From NCBI RefSeq assembly GCF_030407495.1, contig NZ_JASDDG010000003.1, positions 62,001 to 126,000 of the forward strand: DNA of 64,000 nt, in the 5' to 3' direction. This stretch comes from Arthrobacter sp. APC 3897 (GTDB lineage: Bacteria > Actinomycetota > Actinomycetes > Actinomycetales > Micrococcaceae). The notes under the pieces are model-generated. The model searched no databases. It had not been told where the DNA came from and saw only the letters and a list, made by a program, of their open reading frames with translations. Every line of letters starts with the position of its first letter. The first letter of the stretch is position 1. A program made the position numbers and the translations under genes. Of this stretch, positions 38,900 to 46,773 are shown piece by piece.

Positions 38900-40018
38900 A
38901 TGACGGCGGACCGCGAAGTCGATGTGGCGGTGATCGGTGCGGGGCAGGCCGGGCTCAGCGCAGCGTATTACCTTGCACGCCGGGGCCTGGCCCCCGAATC
39001 CGGCTTCGTGGTGCTGGACGCCAATGAGGGGCCCGGCGGCGCCTGGCGGCACCGCTGGGATTCGCTCACACTGGGTTCCGCCCACGGCATCCATGACCTG
39101 CCGCGCTTCCCCCTGGGCACCCCCGATCCCCGGGAACCGGCGTCGTCCGTGGTCAGCCGCTATTACGGCGCGTATGAAGACGAATTTGACCTCCGCGTGC
39201 AGCGGCCGGTACGGGTCCGCAAGGTTTCCCGAACCGCCGGAAACCGGCTGAAAGTAGCCACGGACCGCGGGGTGTGGCTGGCCCGTTATGTCATCAACGC
39301 CACCGGAACCTGGGACAAACCATATTGGCCCGCCTACCCGGGGCAGCAGGACTTCCGCGGGGAACAGCTGCACACCCGCGACTTTCGCAGCGCTGCGGAC
39401 TTCGCCGGCCGGCGCGTCCTGGTGGTGGGCGGCGGCACCTCTGCTCTGCAGTTCCTGCTGCAGCTCCATGACGCCGGGGCCCGCACGGCCTGGTCCACCC
39501 GGCGGCCTCCGGAATTCACGAACCGTCCCTTCGATGCCGAGTGGGGCCGCGACGTTGAGCGGTCCGTCAGCGAGCGCACGCGCGCGGGGTTGCCCCCGCT
39601 CAGCGTGGTGGCCGCAACCGGGCTGCCGCTGACGGAGCAGTACCGGAAGGGGATCGATGACGGGATCCTGGTCTCACGGGGCCCCCTCCTGAAGCTCACC
39701 CCGGAGGGAGCGGTGTTCGAGGACGGCAGCACTGCGGCTGTGGACGTGATCCTCTGGGCCACCGGGTTCCGCGCGTCCCTGGGACATCTGGCGTCCCTGC
39801 ACCTTCGCGAACCGGGCGGCGGCATCCGGATGGACGGACCGCGTGTGGTGAAACTGCCGCAGCTGCTCCTGGTGGGTTACGGGGAATCTGCCTCAACGCT
39901 CGGAGCCACCCGAGCCGGGCGGGCGGCGGCAATGGCGGCGCTTCAGGGCTGGTCCACGTCCTCCCAGACGAACTCCGTCGCGGTTCCCTCTTCCCAGTCA
40001 CGGCGCAGCACCGCGTAG
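38900..40018 (+). CDS. FAD-dependent NAD(P)-binding oxidoreductase (flavin monooxygenase-like)
   Basis: Flavoprotein of 372 aa. It starts with an FAD site, VAVIGAGQAGLSAAYYLARRG, followed by WRHRWDSLTLG, a flavin-monooxygenase landmark. The NADPH site is VLVVGGGTSALQFLLQL, and ILWATGFRASLGHL is the FAD/NADP linking motif. It resembles FMO/CzcO-like enzymes that oxygenate N, S or ketone substrates. ATG 38900 has AGGAGG upstream (GTG 38897 is possible). Its 3' end overlaps the convergent acetyltransferase by 76 bp. Confidence 0.88.
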   Translation: MTADREVDVAVIGAGQAGLSAAYYLARRGLAPESGFVVLDANEGPGGAWRHRWDSLTLGSAHGIHDLPRFPLGTPDPREPASSVVSRYYGAYEDEFDLRVQRPVRVRKVSRTAGNRLKVATDRGVWLARYVINATGTWDKPYWPAYPGQQDFRGEQLHTRDFRSAADFAGRRVLVVGGGTSALQFLLQLHDAGARTAWSTRRPPEFTNRPFDAEWGRDVERSVSERTRAGLPPLSVVAATGLPLTEQYRKGIDDGILVSRGPLLKLTPEGAVFEDGSTAAVDVILWATGFRASLGHLASLHLREPGGGIRMDGPRVVKLPQLLLVGYGESASTLGATRAGRAAAMAALQGWSTSSQTNSVAVPSSQSRRSTA

Positions 40019-40485
40019 GTGACGGAGGCTATCCACCGCCCGTCATCCAGCGGCCAGTCCTCCCGGTAATGCGCTTCCTTGAGGAATCCGGACCGGAGAA
40101 AGGTCTTGCGCATGGCAATGTTGTCTTCCCTCGTCCGCCCCGCGAACCGGTGTGAGCGTGGCCTTGCCGTAAACACGAGGTCAGTCAGGGCCTGCAGCAC
40201 GGGAACACCGCTGCCCTGCCCCCGGGCTTCTTCCACCAGCCGAAGATCGAACGTGGGGCACTGGCTGTCCAGACGTTCCAGAATGACCAGCCCAAGCCGC
40301 TGGTTGTCGCCAAAGACCCAGTAGGTGCACACGCCGTCGGCGTCGAACCTGCCCTCCAGGATCAGCTGCCGGACCAGCTCCTCGGACGGTGCAGTAATGC
40401 GGTGATAGGGAAAGCTGTTGGTGGTCAGGAACTTGACCAGCTCCTCAGCATCCTTATCCGAAAGCGGCATGAAGGTTACTTCCAT
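39943..40485 (-). CDS. GNAT-family acetyltransferase
   Basis: N-acetyltransferase of 180 aa. The fold is recognised from VFGDNQRLGLVILERL, DLRLVEEARGQGSGVPVLQAL (acetyl-CoA-binding loop) and FAGRTREDNIAMRKTFLRSGFLKEAHYRE. These resemble RimJ/RimL-like or ribosomal/aminoglycoside acetyltransferases, but the acceptor is unknown. It is convergent with the flavoprotein gene and overlaps it over 76 bp, so both cannot be transcribed strongly at once without antisense contact. Confidence 0.85.
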   Translation of the reverse strand: MEVTFMPLSDKDAEELVKFLTTNSFPYHRITAPSEELVRQLILEGRFDADGVCTYWVFGDNQRLGLVILERLDSQCPTFDLRLVEEARGQGSGVPVLQALTDLVFTARPRSHRFAGRTREDNIAMRKTFLRSGFLKEAHYREDWPLDDGRWIASVTYAVLRRDWEEGTATEFVWEDVDQP

Positions 40486-40531
40486 TTCCTTAGCCTAAGC
40501 GAGCGTTCCCCGGACAGGTAACCTTGATTCC

Positions 40532-41416
40532 GTGACTGATTCCTCCGCCCCCGCCCCTGACACGATTCCCGGCGCATCCGCGTTTACCCTTACTCTGTCC
40601 TGCCCCGATCAGCCCGGCATCGTCCATGCCGTCTCCGGCGGCCTGGTGGCAGCCGGCGGAAACATTACGGAATCCCAGCAGTACGGCAGCCCGGAAACCG
40701 GCTCTTTCTTCATGCGGGTGGATTTCACCGCACCCGGCACCCATGCGCAGGTCCGCGAGGCTCTCGCCCCGGTGGCCGCCGCCTTCGGAATGGACTGGCA
40801 GCTCCACCCCGCCGGCGCACCTGTGCGCACCCTCATCATGGTGTCCAAGTCCGGCCACTGCCTCAACGATCTCCTTTTCCGGCAGCGCGCCGGCACGCTG
40901 CATATCGACGTTCCGGCCATCGTCTCCAACCACCGGGACCTGGCCGGGCTGGCAGCGTTCTACGGCATCCCTTTCCACCACATTCCGGTAACCCCGGACA
41001 CCAAAGAAGACGCGGAGAACCAGCTTCGGGCCCTGATGAAGGATCTCGACATTGAGCTGGTGGTGCTGGCCCGCTATATGCAGATCCTCAGTAATGAACT
41101 GTGCACTGACCTGTCCGGGCGCGCCATCAACATCCACCACTCCTTCCTGCCCTCCTTCAAGGGCGCGCGCCCCTACCACCAGGCCCACGCCCGCGGTGTG
41201 AAGCTCATAGGCGCGACGGCCCACTACGTCACCTCAGACCTGGATGAAGGCCCCATCATCGAGCAGGAAGTCATCCGCGTGGACCACTCGCGTTCCGCCG
41301 CGCAGCTGGCCGCGCTGGGCAGCGACGTCGAAGGCCGCACCCTGTCCAAGGCCGTGCAGTGGCACGCCGAGCACCGGGTTCTGCTGGACGGAAAGCGCAC
41401 GATCGTCTTCAACTGA
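40532..41416 (+). CDS. purU: Formyltetrahydrofolate deformylase
   Basis: Enzyme of 294 aa hydrolysing 10-formyl-THF to THF and formate, balancing one-carbon units and supplying formate. An N-terminal ACT domain (FTLTLSCPDQPGIVHAVSGG) precedes a formyl-transferase fold with VVLARYMQILS and INIHHSFLPSFKGARPYHQA. The catalytic Asn/His/Asp context is preserved. It lies 2 kb from glyA-folD, so this region groups folate-linked genes. The preceding acetyltransferase is divergent. Confidence 0.95.
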   Translation: MTDSSAPAPDTIPGASAFTLTLSCPDQPGIVHAVSGGLVAAGGNITESQQYGSPETGSFFMRVDFTAPGTHAQVREALAPVAAAFGMDWQLHPAGAPVRTLIMVSKSGHCLNDLLFRQRAGTLHIDVPAIVSNHRDLAGLAAFYGIPFHHIPVTPDTKEDAENQLRALMKDLDIELVVLARYMQILSNELCTDLSGRAINIHHSFLPSFKGARPYHQAHARGVKLIGATAHYVTSDLDEGPIIEQEVIRVDHSRSAAQLAALGSDVEGRTLSKAVQWHAEHRVLLDGKRTIVFN

Positions 41417-41474
41417 GGACTTTCCGGCGCACCGCCGCCGCGGCCGGCCGCCCGGGTACGGCTAGGCTGGCCCC

Positions 41475-41999
41475 ATGGCACACGTAATCACATTCCGGGG
41501 CAAGACCCCGCAGGCAGATCCGACAGTTTTCCTCGCCCCCACGGCATCGCTCATCGGTGACGTTGTCATGGAGCCGGAGTCCAGCGCTTTTTACGGCGTG
41601 AGCGTGCGCGGGGACTCCAACTCCATCCGGGTTGGCGCCGGCACCAATCTGCAGGACAACGTGGTGCTGCACGCGGACCCGGGCTTCCCCACCACCGTGG
41701 GACAGCGTGTCAGTGTTGGCCACAGTGCCGTGGTTCACGGCTGCACCATCGAGGACGACTGCCTGATCGGCATGAGCGCTACGGTCATGAACGGTGCCGT
41801 GGTGGGTGCCGGGTCCCTGGTGGCGGCCGGCGCCGTGGTCCTGGAAGGAACCCTGATCCCGCCCCGGTCCCTGGTGGCCGGCGTCCCGGCGAAGGTCCGC
41901 CGGCAGCTGACTGATGCGGAGTACGACGGCGTCCGCAGCAACGCGGCCCGCTATATAGAGACAGCGGCTGCGCACCGCGAAGCAGTGCATTCCGGCTGA
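41475..41999 (+). CDS. Gamma-carbonic anhydrase family protein (hexapeptide repeat)
   Basis: Left-handed beta-helix protein of 174 aa, PaaY/YrdA type. Repeated hexapeptide turns are visible (VSVRGDSNSIRVGAGT, then VSVGHSAVVHG). Zinc-site histidines lie in VVLHADPG and VGHSAVVHG. Homologues are carbonic anhydrases or hexapeptide acyltransferase-like enzymes. It lies 58 bp after purU and could share its transcript. Enzymatic activity is not certain from sequence. Confidence 0.88.
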   Translation: MAHVITFRGKTPQADPTVFLAPTASLIGDVVMEPESSAFYGVSVRGDSNSIRVGAGTNLQDNVVLHADPGFPTTVGQRVSVGHSAVVHGCTIEDDCLIGMSATVMNGAVVGAGSLVAAGAVVLEGTLIPPRSLVAGVPAKVRRQLTDAEYDGVRSNAARYIETAAAHREAVHSG

Positions 42000-42132
42000 C
42001 CGAAGCCGGTATTGGAGCGGCCGGCGTTGTTGTCGGCCGCTCTTTTCACGTCCGGAGCCGGTTGCGCTCCAGTTGCCCCTAGCTTGATGCACGGTCTGTG
42101 ATTACAGTGGGTGATCTTCGGAAAAGAGGACC

Positions 42133-43218
42133 ATGGATTCCCCGTACATTCCCACGCCGCCGTGTGTTTTCCAGGGGGCTCCCAGCCCGGTTTCAAAGAC
42201 CGGCCGCCCGCTTCGATGGGGCGTGGTTGCCACCGGAAACATCTCTGCGAAAGTCACTGAAGACATCGCCAGGCTTGAAGATGCCTCGCTGCAGGCCGTG
42301 AGTTCACGCAGCGCGGATTCAGCCGAGGAGTTTGCCGACCGCTTCGGATTCACCCGCTCCTACTATGACGACGAACGGCGCAGGGGGTATCTCCGCCTGA
42401 TCGATGACCCGGAGGTTGACGTCGTTTATGTTGGGGCTCCGCACGCTCAGCATTATGAAATATCCCGTGCCGCCCTGCTTGGCGGCAAACATGTGCTCTG
42501 CGAAAAAACCCTCACCATCAATGCGCGCGAAGCCGAAGAGCTCATGACTCTGGCCTCCTCCCGCGGATTGTTCCTGATGGAAGCCGTCTGGACACGGTTC
42601 CTGCCGTGCATCAACCGCATCTGGGAGATCCTGGCCGGCGGCGAACTCGGCGAAGTGCACTGGGTGCAGGCGGATCTTGGGTTTCCCGCCCCGCCGGACC
42701 CCGCCAGCCGGCTCTGGAACCCGGCGGCGGGCGGCGGAGCCCTGCTGGACCTGAGCGTGTATCCCCTGACCCTGGCGGTGGGGGCATTGGGCTTTCCCGA
42801 CGGGGTTACCGCGGTGGGCGCCGTGAACGGTGACGGCATTGATACGCAGAACGCCCTACTCCTGAGCTACCGGTCAGGCGCCTCGGCCCAGTTGATGTCT
42901 TCCCTGGTGGCGGCCTGCACCCGGACCGGCACAATCGCCGGGAGCAAAGGCTGGCTGCGGACGGGGACGCCTCTGCACAACCCGGTCGAATTGACCATCC
43001 AGCCCCATCTGGGAGAGCGCAGGGTGGAAAGATTCCACCAGCTGGGCAACGGGTACACCTATGAACTGCGCGAAGTCACCCGCTGCATCCAGTCCGGACT
43101 GCTGGAATCCCCCACCATGAGCTGGGAGCATTCCCTGGCCTCCATGCGTTTGTTTGACGAAGCGCGGACACAGATGGGGGTCCGCTATCCCAACGACCTT
43201 CCCGCACGGACCCGGTAG
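42133..43218 (+). CDS. Gfo/Idh/MocA-family oxidoreductase
   Basis: NAD(P)-dependent oxidoreductase of 361 aa. The Rossmann fold begins with RWGVVATGNISAKVTEDIARL, and the catalytic strand has VYVGAPHAQHYEISRAALLGGKHVLCEKTLTIN, where CEKTLT replaces the common CEKP motif. The C-terminal alpha/beta domain is full length. Dihydrodiol or trans-1,2-dihydrobenzene dehydrogenase-like members share EAVWTRFLP. The substrate is unknown. It is transcribed alone and ends at a strong bidirectional hairpin. Confidence 0.9.
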   Translation: MDSPYIPTPPCVFQGAPSPVSKTGRPLRWGVVATGNISAKVTEDIARLEDASLQAVSSRSADSAEEFADRFGFTRSYYDDERRRGYLRLIDDPEVDVVYVGAPHAQHYEISRAALLGGKHVLCEKTLTINAREAEELMTLASSRGLFLMEAVWTRFLPCINRIWEILAGGELGEVHWVQADLGFPAPPDPASRLWNPAAGGGALLDLSVYPLTLAVGALGFPDGVTAVGAVNGDGIDTQNALLLSYRSGASAQLMSSLVAACTRTGTIAGSKGWLRTGTPLHNPVELTIQPHLGERRVERFHQLGNGYTYELREVTRCIQSGLLESPTMSWEHSLASMRLFDEARTQMGVRYPNDLPARTR

Positions 43219-43225
43219 CCAGACA

Positions 43226-43263
43226 CGGAAAAGCGGTCCAGCGTTCGCTGGACCGCTTTTCCG
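43226..43263. terminator. Bidirectional terminator
   Basis: CGGAAAAGCGGTCCAGCG and its complement flank a TT-containing loop, with AAAA on one side and TTTT on the other. It stands between the convergent oxidoreductase (43218) and DUF3618 (43299) genes, so it can end both. Confidence 0.88.
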
Positions 43264-43298
43264 TCTTGGCTGGATCAGGCCCATAGCCCCGGGCATGT

Positions 43299-43895
43299 TT
43301 AGGCTCCGCGAACGTTGTCTTTCGCGTCCGCTGCCTTGTCCTTTACATCTCCGGCAGCGCTCTGACTCTCCTGCTGCACATTCTGCGCCGCTTCCGCAGC
43401 CGTTGTCTTCACGTTTTCCATGGCTTCCCGGGCGGGCTCCCTGAGACCCTGGGCAACGTCCTTGGCAGCGTCCGCCACCTGATTGGTCAGGGGCTCCGCC
43501 GCTGTCTTCAGGTTGTCCGCAGCGACGCGTTCCTTCTCGCTGGCGGGAATGAGGGACGCTGCCAGCAGTCCGGCACCGAAAGCGATGAGCCCTGCCGCCA
43601 TCGGGTTGCCCTGTGCCTTGCCGGCAAGCTTATGCGGGGCGTCGCCCGCTGCCGAGCCTGCGCGTCCCATGCCGTCCGCTGCCGTACCTGTTCCGGACTG
43701 GACCTTGTCAGTCATCTGATCTGCTGCTCCCATCACTTTGTCCTTCACGCCGAACACCGCGTCCCTTACCTTGTCCGTCTGGCGCTGAACAATGTGGGAC
43801 GGAGTCACTTTGTCAGCAACGGCGTCCACGTTGCTTCCGAGCCTGCGGCGGGTCTCTTCAATGTCTGCGCGTATTGCGTCGGGGTTTTCGCTCAT
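43299..43895 (-). CDS. DUF3618 domain-containing protein
   Basis: Protein of 198 aa. The N-terminal MSENPDAIRADIEETRRRLGSNVDAVADKVTPS is the DUF3618 signature. A Gly/Ala-rich hydrophobic helix (NPMAAGLIAFGAGLLAASLIP) follows. The last 70 residues are Ala/Lys/Glu-rich and repetitive (AREAMENVKTTAAEAAQNVQQES, DVKDKAADAKDNV), like LEA-type or stress proteins. DUF3618 proteins are usually found with holin-like and DUF4235-type membrane proteins in Actinobacteria and may act at the envelope under stress. Function is unproven. Confidence 0.88.
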   Translation of the reverse strand: MSENPDAIRADIEETRRRLGSNVDAVADKVTPSHIVQRQTDKVRDAVFGVKDKVMGAADQMTDKVQSGTGTAADGMGRAGSAAGDAPHKLAGKAQGNPMAAGLIAFGAGLLAASLIPASEKERVAADNLKTAAEPLTNQVADAAKDVAQGLREPAREAMENVKTTAAEAAQNVQQESQSAAGDVKDKAADAKDNVRGA

Positions 43896-43962
43896 CGTGG
43901 GTCCTCACTCGGTTTCAGCGTTCCGGGAGTTTCCTGCAGCGCACCAGGCTTTCCAGTCTGGG

Positions 43963-44356
43963 ATGGAAAAAATGGGCTCCGCTGCAGTCGGCCGCAATCA
44001 TCGGCCACTTCCTGGCCGGTCTGGCCATCATCGGAGAGAACAAGGGCCGCGTTGCAAAGCAGGGCGGCGCGGGAACCCTCACCGTCTGCAAGACAGCCGT
44101 GACTGTTATCGGGGCACTGGCAACCTTCTACGCCGGGGTGCTGGGGCGGAAGGTCGAAAAGTACTCCGAAGAAGGCGCCGCCGGTGCCACCGAGCCAAAC
44201 CCCGGCACATCCAAGGAACTGCAGTCGGCCCAGCGGCAGCTGAAAGTGGTCCAGTGGTGCATTCCGGTCTTTTCGGGAGCTGTCATTGTGATGGGCGCAC
44301 AGCACGGCGAAATGCAGCGCACCTCCAATGTCCTCAAGGGTTTACTGCAGTCCTGA
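43963..44356 (+). CDS. Small membrane protein with probable start frameshift
   Basis: The conserved-looking part reads WAPLQSAAIIGHFLAGLAIIG, followed by two more hydrophobic helices and a polar loop (EKYSEEGAAGATEPNPG). I do not recognise a named family. The reading frame has no ATG, GTG or TTG near this start. An ATG at 43963 (ATGGAAAAAATGG) would join the frame if the six-A run (43967-43972) were one base shorter, giving MEKWAPLQSAA and about 130 aa. It is divergent from the DUF3618 gene, consistent with a stress-envelope neighbour. It may be an assembly error, a real frameshift or a non-standard start. Confidence 0.5.
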
Positions 44357-44450
44357 TCCCGGGGAGATGCCCTTTGGCGCGCCGGACCAACTCGTCTCAT
44401 CTCTTGACCCAAGCTATACATCCTTCGGCACCCATGGTTATCTTCAGACG

Positions 44451-45920
44451 ATGGGCGCCGAAGTCAACAGCAAAACGTACAGCAGGGAGCAGCGGACGCG
44501 ATACCGTCAGCGCCTCCTTGAAAACCTCGACCGGTTCGCGGGATATCTTTCAACCGCAACGTTCGCCGACACTTCCAGCATCGGCCTGGAGCTGGAGCTG
44601 AATCTAACCAATCAGGATTTCTCTCCCGCGCTGCGCAATGCCGCCGTCTTGGAGCAGATTGCCGATCCCGTGTTCCAGACCGAGATTGGTGCGTTCAATA
44701 TCGAGATGAACCATCCGGCACTGTCCGTAGGAGGCTCCGGGCTGAGGGATCTCGAGGACAGTCTGCGGATGCAGCTAAACCGGGCGGATTCCCGGGCGGC
44801 AGAGGTGGACACAGAAATCCTCATGACCGGAATCCTGCCAACCCTGCGTCCCAGCCTGCTGGACAACAAGGAATGGCTAAGCGACGGCAAGCGCTATGCG
44901 GCGCTCAACACCTCCGTTCTGCAGGCACGCGGCGAAGACGTCCACATAGACCTGCGCGGCGAGGAATCGTTGTCCTTCTATGCCAAAAACATCGCCCCCG
45001 AAGCGGCCTGCACCTCGGTGCAGCTTCACCTTGAAGTGAGCCCGGAGGATTTTGCCCCCGCCTGGAACGCAGCCCAAATAATAGCCGCTCCCCAAGTGGC
45101 GCTGGCAGCGAACTCACCCATCTTCATGGAGCACGTCCTGTGGCATGAAACCCGCATTGAACTCTTCAAGCAGGCCATCGACACCCGCCCGCCGGAAATG
45201 CGCAACCAGGGCGTCCGTCCCCGCGTGTGGTTTGGGGAACGGTGGATCACGTCAATCTTTGATCTTTTTGAGGAGAACGTTCGTTATTTCCCTGCACTGC
45301 TGCCGGAGCTCTCCCGCAGCAGCGGCGGATCCACGGCCGCCGGTGCGCCGCTGCTGCCCGAGCTCCGCCTCCACAACGGGACCGTCTACCGGTGGAACCG
45401 GCCGATCTACGACCCCGGGGAGCACACCCCCAACCTGCGCCTGGAGAACCGGATCCTGCCGGCCGGGCCCACGGTGCTGGATGTCGTGGCCAATGCGGCC
45501 TTTTTCTACGGGATGGTCCAGCATCTGCGGACAGCCGACCGCCCCCTGTGGAGCAGGCTGGCCTTCAAGAGCGCAGCAGACAACTTCCTGGCCTGCGCCC
45601 GCAACGGTCTGGAATCCACCGTGTACTGGCCGGGCATCGGCGAAATACCGGTCGCTGAGCTGATCGTCCGGCACCTCGTTCCCCAGGCGGCTCTGGGACT
45701 CAAGGAACTGGGAGTTGATCAGGAGTTGATCGAGCGTTATCTGGATGTCATCCGGGAGCGTGCCCGCACCGAACAGAACGGAGCCTCCTGGCAGATCGCC
45801 TACCTGCACCGTCTCGAGAAATCGGGCATGGAGCGCACGGCCGCACTGGCCGAGCTGACCCGGAAATACTGGCAGAACATGAATTCCAATGCCCCGGTCC
45901 ACGAATGGCCGGTTGATTAG
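44451..45920 (+). CDS. Glutamate-cysteine ligase family (GCS2-like) carboxylate-amine ligase
   Basis: ATP-dependent ligase-type protein of 489 aa. MGAEVNSKTYSREQRTRYRQRL resembles the family's usual MGEEV start, and IGLELELNLTNQDF then TEIGAFNIEMNHPAL are the active-site strands. LHLEVSPEDFAPAWNAAQ and APQVALAANSP follow. The GCS2-like fold forms gamma-glutamyl or similar amide bonds. Whether this one makes glutathione, mycothiol-related or another peptide is not visible. ATG 44451 is preferred over an earlier frame start at 44328 that lacks conserved residues. The gene lies upstream of the stress-regulated hsp20. Confidence 0.85.
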   Translation: MGAEVNSKTYSREQRTRYRQRLLENLDRFAGYLSTATFADTSSIGLELELNLTNQDFSPALRNAAVLEQIADPVFQTEIGAFNIEMNHPALSVGGSGLRDLEDSLRMQLNRADSRAAEVDTEILMTGILPTLRPSLLDNKEWLSDGKRYAALNTSVLQARGEDVHIDLRGEESLSFYAKNIAPEAACTSVQLHLEVSPEDFAPAWNAAQIIAAPQVALAANSPIFMEHVLWHETRIELFKQAIDTRPPEMRNQGVRPRVWFGERWITSIFDLFEENVRYFPALLPELSRSSGGSTAAGAPLLPELRLHNGTVYRWNRPIYDPGEHTPNLRLENRILPAGPTVLDVVANAAFFYGMVQHLRTADRPLWSRLAFKSAADNFLACARNGLESTVYWPGIGEIPVAELIVRHLVPQAALGLKELGVDQELIERYLDVIRERARTEQNGASWQIAYLHRLEKSGMERTAALAELTRKYWQNMNSNAPVHEWPVD

Positions 45921-45979
45921 CGGACCGCGACGGGCGGAACGCCAATTTTGCTTTGCGGGATCTTTTTTCGCTTCGAGTT

Positions 45980-46006
45980 CTGGCACTCGCAAAGGGCGAG
46001 TGCTAA
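45980..46006 (+). promoter_or_regulatory. CIRCE element (HrcA operator)
   Basis: CTGGCACTC (45980-45988), nine bases, then GAGTGCTAA (45998-46006). Only the first three bases of the left arm deviate from the consensus TTAGCACTC-N9-GAGTGCTAA. HrcA binding would repress the hsp20 gene at normal temperature. Confidence 0.88.
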
Positions 46007-46018
46007 TCTAAATTCATC

Positions 46019-46039
46019 CTTGAGTCGAGGTGACTCAAG
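46019..46039 (+). promoter_or_regulatory. HAIR element (HspR operator)
   Basis: CTTGAGT (46019-46025), seven bases, ACTCAAG (46033-46039). This is an exact match to the HspR-associated inverted repeat. It lies 12 bp after the CIRCE site and 4 bp before TTGACC (46043-46048), a possible -35 with AATGAT (46065-46070) 16 bp further on. Confidence 0.92.
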
Positions 46040-46108
46040 TTATTGACCCTTCTGAAGTTCCGAAAATGATCGCCTGCCCACAGGCGGGCGTATAGGGAGT
46101 TGATGATA

Positions 46109-46687
46109 ATGGCCATGAAGTTCGATCCATTCCGCGAGCTTGACCGGATGGCAGGGGCCCTGCTCGATCCGCGGCAGCGTCTGCGACTGATGCCCATCGA
46201 TCTCTACCGCGAGGGCGACCACTACATCCTGAACGCCGATCTCCCGGGCATCGACCCGGGCTCGGTGGACGTGGATGTGGACGGCCAGCTGCTGACCATC
46301 AGGGCAGAGCGCACTATCCAGGCCTCTGATACGGTCACATGGCTAACCCGGGAACGCGAGTCCGGCACTTTCCTCCGCCAGCTCAACCTGGGGCAGGGAA
46401 TCGACATTGACGGTATCTCGGCCAAGTATGAAAACGGCGTGCTCAGCGTGCTCATACCCGTCAGCGAGCGGGCCAAGCCGCGCAAGATTGAGGTGTCATC
46501 GTCCTACAAGGACGCCAACACCATCAGCGGCCAGTCCAGCTCCGAGTCGGTGACCTCGTCAACCTCGGGCAGCTCCGGTTCCATGGGCTCAGGCTCCCTG
46601 GGCTCGTCCGGCTCCATGGGTTCAGGCTCGGACTCGATGGGCTCCGGCGGCTCCGGTTCCTCGGGAGACCAGGGTTCCGGTATCTAG
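46109..46687 (+). CDS. Hsp20/alpha-crystallin family small heat-shock protein
   Basis: Small chaperone of 192 aa that holds unfolding proteins. The alpha-crystallin domain (about residues 25-125) shows DHYILNADLPGIDPGSVDVD, LTIRAERT and YENGVLSVLIPV. The last 60 residues are a Ser/Gly tail with repeated GSSGSMGSGS units, unusual for the family. GGGAG at 46095-46099 makes the ATG at 46109 the best start. TTG 46100 and ATG 46103 are too close to it. CIRCE and HAIR operators lie upstream, so heat regulation by two repressors is likely. Confidence 0.93.
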   Translation: MAMKFDPFRELDRMAGALLDPRQRLRLMPIDLYREGDHYILNADLPGIDPGSVDVDVDGQLLTIRAERTIQASDTVTWLTRERESGTFLRQLNLGQGIDIDGISAKYENGVLSVLIPVSERAKPRKIEVSSSYKDANTISGQSSSESVTSSTSGSSGSMGSGSLGSSGSMGSGSDSMGSGGSGSSGDQGSGI

Positions 46688-46704
46688 CCGGCACGTCCTG
46701 ACAA

Positions 46705-46748
46705 ACGACGACGGCGCCCCACCTGAGAAGGCGGGGCGCCGTCGTCGT
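46705..46748. terminator. Bidirectional terminator
   Basis: A perfect 16-bp stem (ACGACGACGGCGCCCC at 46705-46720 and its complement at 46733-46748) lies between the convergent hsp20 and icd genes. It has no long T-run but is very GC-rich and can serve both. Confidence 0.7.
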
Positions 46749-46773
46749 TGTGCGCTGAAGCGCCGGGCGGGAA

